From positions 434,001-498,000 of the forward strand of contig NC_079259.1 in assembly GCF_947241705.1 (NCBI RefSeq): DNA of 64,000 nucleotides, in the 5' to 3' direction. Positions within the stretch are counted from its first letter, which is position 1. Every line of letters begins with the position of its first letter. The position numbers were made by a program, and so were the translations under genes. Source of the stretch: Saccharomyces mikatae IFO 1815. Taxonomy: Eukaryota > Ascomycota > Saccharomycetes > Saccharomycetales > Saccharomycetaceae. A model generated the notes under the pieces. It saw only the letters and a list, made by a program, of their open reading frames with translations. It had not been told where the DNA came from and ran no database searches. This document shows positions 62,378 to 64,000 of the stretch, one piece after another.

Positions 62378-63196
62378 ATGTCTACTGAATTAACTGTTCA
62401 ATCTGAAAGAGCTTTCCAAAAGGTATGCATTCAACCATAACGAACCGAAAGAATTTAAAGAAAATTTACCAACAATAACTTCGCCAAGCTCCAAAATGTT
62501 CGTTAGAAAAAGAGCCTAGACATAAATGAAAATGTAGCAAATATTCTGATGAAGTTTCGTTTTGCTAACTATTAGATAAGTTGGACTTTTCATTGAACAA
62601 TGGCATATATCTGTTGATTAATAGCGAATACAGTGGCACAGGATGCTCAAAAAATCAAGGGAATAATTATACAGGGTTAATCCCTCTTACAACCGATTGA
62701 GTAAATTTTCTCTTTTATTTAATATGCGAGTAACTTACTAACTTTTGTTTCATTATTGTTTTTTTTTCAGCAACCACACATCTTCAACAACCCAAAGGTT
62801 AAGACTTCCAAAAGAACCAAGAGATGGTACAAAAATGCTGGTTTAGGTTTTAAGACACCAAAAACCGCCATTGAAGGTTCTTACATTGACAAGAAATGTC
62901 CATTCACTGGTTTAGTTTCCATCCGTGGTAAGATCTTGACCGGTACTGTCGTCTCTACCAAGATGCACCGTACCATTGTCATCAGAAGAGCTTACTTGCA
63001 TTACATTCCTAAGTACAACAGATACGAAAAGAGACACAAGAACGTCCCAGTCCATGTTTCCCCAGCTTTCCGTGTCCAAGTTGGTGACATCGTTACCGTC
63101 GGCCAATGTAGACCAATTTCCAAGACTGTTAGATTCAACGTTGTCAAGGTTTCTGCTGCTGCTGGTAAGGCTAACAAACAATTTGCTAAATTTTAA
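62378..63196 (+). CDS. RPS11A: 40S ribosomal protein S11 (uS17), spliced
   Basis: A 156-residue small-subunit protein. Exon 1 (62378-62422) encodes [15 protein letters not shown], exon 2 (62771-63196) continues [12 protein letters not shown]. The uS17 domain includes [16 protein letters not shown] (about 60-75) and [27 protein letters not shown] (key residues basic and aromatic, about 82-108). Codon bias is strong. The join restores the exact S. cerevisiae length. By neighbours (SES1, NSI1) it is the A copy. Confidence 0.97.
62423..62770 (+). other. RPS11A intron
   Basis: A 348-bp intron with 5' splice site GTATGC (not the usual GTATGT), perfect branch point TACTAAC at 62736-62742, a T-rich tract and TTTCAG ending at 62770. 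Size and place match the S. cerevisiae intron. Confidence 0.94.
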
Positions 63197-63618
63197 ACTG
63201 ATTATAAATCGGGATAAAACTTAGATAACTGTTTATTTTATAATTATTTGTATAATGTATTAAAAATATAAATTCAATAATCTCCAATTCTCCAAGAAGT
63301 AAAATGTACCACATAATGGATGCTCTATTGTTATATCGTCTTGATTTTTTTTCCATTCATAAATCAATAAATGCACTTCTATGTATTGCGCTTATACACC
63401 TATATGCAAAAATTCCTCTTTTTAATTCATTGGTTCTAACAATAAATGGTGTCAGCAATTGATCTTTCTTTGAGGCCTTAAACTCTTTCTTTCATCCTCT
63501 CGTAAAATAGCTTTATTTCAAAACCAGCACGGGAAAATCCAGGCTTGGAAGCGGCTAAACCATTTCAGTCAATATTAGAGTAAGCTAATTCAGGTTGTTG
63601 TTTCAATTGTTCTAGGAG
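63197..63618. other. Convergent RPS11A/NSI1 3' region
   Basis: About 422 bp between two stop codons, AT-rich. Nothing recognised beyond presumed 3' ends. Confidence 0.4.
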
Positions 63619-64000
63619 TCATTTCTTGTCGGAACAAGGATTACTCAACATACTCTTGGATGCTTCATCAGTTACTAATTTATTCCATTTGTAGCGGCAT
63701 TGTATACGAGATCTCGTACCGCCCATACGTTCACTGACCACAGTCCAATTAATCATATCTTTAAAAGTAGGATTATCGCTAATTCTCTTCCCTTTTGGGC
63801 CCCTGGTATACATTTGATTGTATATATCATCTTTGTTAGTAGCCTCGATTTCTTTTATCCTTTGGTAATTGTGTGCTTCTTCGATCATTTCATTTACCAC
63901 AGTTGTCAGTAATTCTTCTTCTTCTTTTGACCATCTTTTTGAGCCTCTTTTTGAACCACACTTCATATAATTTCTCCAACGGTCTCTGCAATCTTCTGGC
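63619..64000 (-). CDS. NSI1: Nsi1 (Myb-type rDNA silencing/termination factor), C-terminal part
   Basis: The last ~127 residues of a Myb/SANT protein run off the right edge. Visible are the end of one Myb repeat (DCRDRWRNYMKCG) followed by a second (KRWSKEEEELLTTVVNEM ... WTVVSERMGGTRSRIQCRYKWNKL), the arrangement of Reb1 and its paralogue Nsi1/Ydr026c. Nsi1 binds the rDNA terminator region and supports Pol I termination and silencing. Synteny after RPS11A favours NSI1 over REB1. The start codon is outside the window. Confidence 0.93.
   Translation of the reverse strand, partial: PEDCRDRWRNYMKCGSKRGSKRWSKEEEELLTTVVNEMIEEAHNYQRIKEIEATNKDDIYNQMYTRGPKGKRISDNPTFKDMINWTVVSERMGGTRSRIQCRYKWNKLVTDEASKSMLSNPCSDKK

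Overview
The window is nuclear DNA of a Saccharomyces sensu stricto yeast, spanning the centromere of the chromosome that matches S. cerevisiae chromosome IV. Gene order runs RPT2-PTC1-MED2-ATP16-MCD1-NHP10-RMD1-[CEN4]-NTH1-YRB1-RCR2-RAD57-MAF1-SOK1-TRP1-[ARS1]-GAL3-SNQ2-RPL4B-PSF1-RAD61-HED1-DAD1-KCS1-YDR018C-GCV1-DAS2-FAL1-ATG31-SES1-RPS11A-NSI1, as I recall it for YDL007W to YDR026C. Proteins differ clearly from the S. cerevisiae ones I remember (Trp1 and Gal3 by roughly 10-15%). The large LTR element looks like Ty4/Tsu4. I therefore infer a non-cerevisiae species, most likely of the S. uvarum/S. eubayanus group; this is not proven.

Layout. 1-6400 is an LTR-retrotransposon landing zone upstream of a tRNA-Ser(AGA) gene. 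It holds a partial Ty4/Tsu4-like element, four delta LTRs or relics, and a nested delta-in-tau-in-sigma structure. A small 85-residue gene of unknown function sits between inverted deltas. 6.4-18 kb carries left-arm genes: proteasome, phosphatase, Mediator, ATP synthase, cohesin, INO80 subunit, RMD1. 18.45-18.57 kb is a point centromere with CDEI, CDEII and CDEIII. 19-45 kb carries trehalase, Ran binding, vacuolar sorting, recombination, Pol III repression, tryptophan synthesis with an ARS1-like origin, galactose induction with a Gal4 site, a drug pump with Pdr1/3 sites, ribosomal protein L4, GINS and cohesin release genes.

The most unusual item is an intact fluoride exporter (FEX) gene between RAD61 and HED1. 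In S. cerevisiae FEX1 and FEX2 are subtelomeric, and I recall no gene at this position. From 47.9 to 64 kb the order is again the familiar one: HED1, DAD1, KCS1, an acyltransferase, GCV1, DAS2, FAL1, ATG31, tRNA-Val(UAC) with a second tau-like LTR and a decayed delta, SES1, intron-containing RPS11A and the C-terminal end of NSI1.

These are independent eukaryotic transcription units. Two protein genes need splicing (MAF1 with a two-codon first exon, RPS11A). Regulatory sites readable from sequence include Rpn4 PACE, Reb1, HAP, MCB, STRE, Gal4 UAS, PDRE, URS1 and Gcn4 elements. Comparisons with S. cerevisiae are from memory; no search was run.
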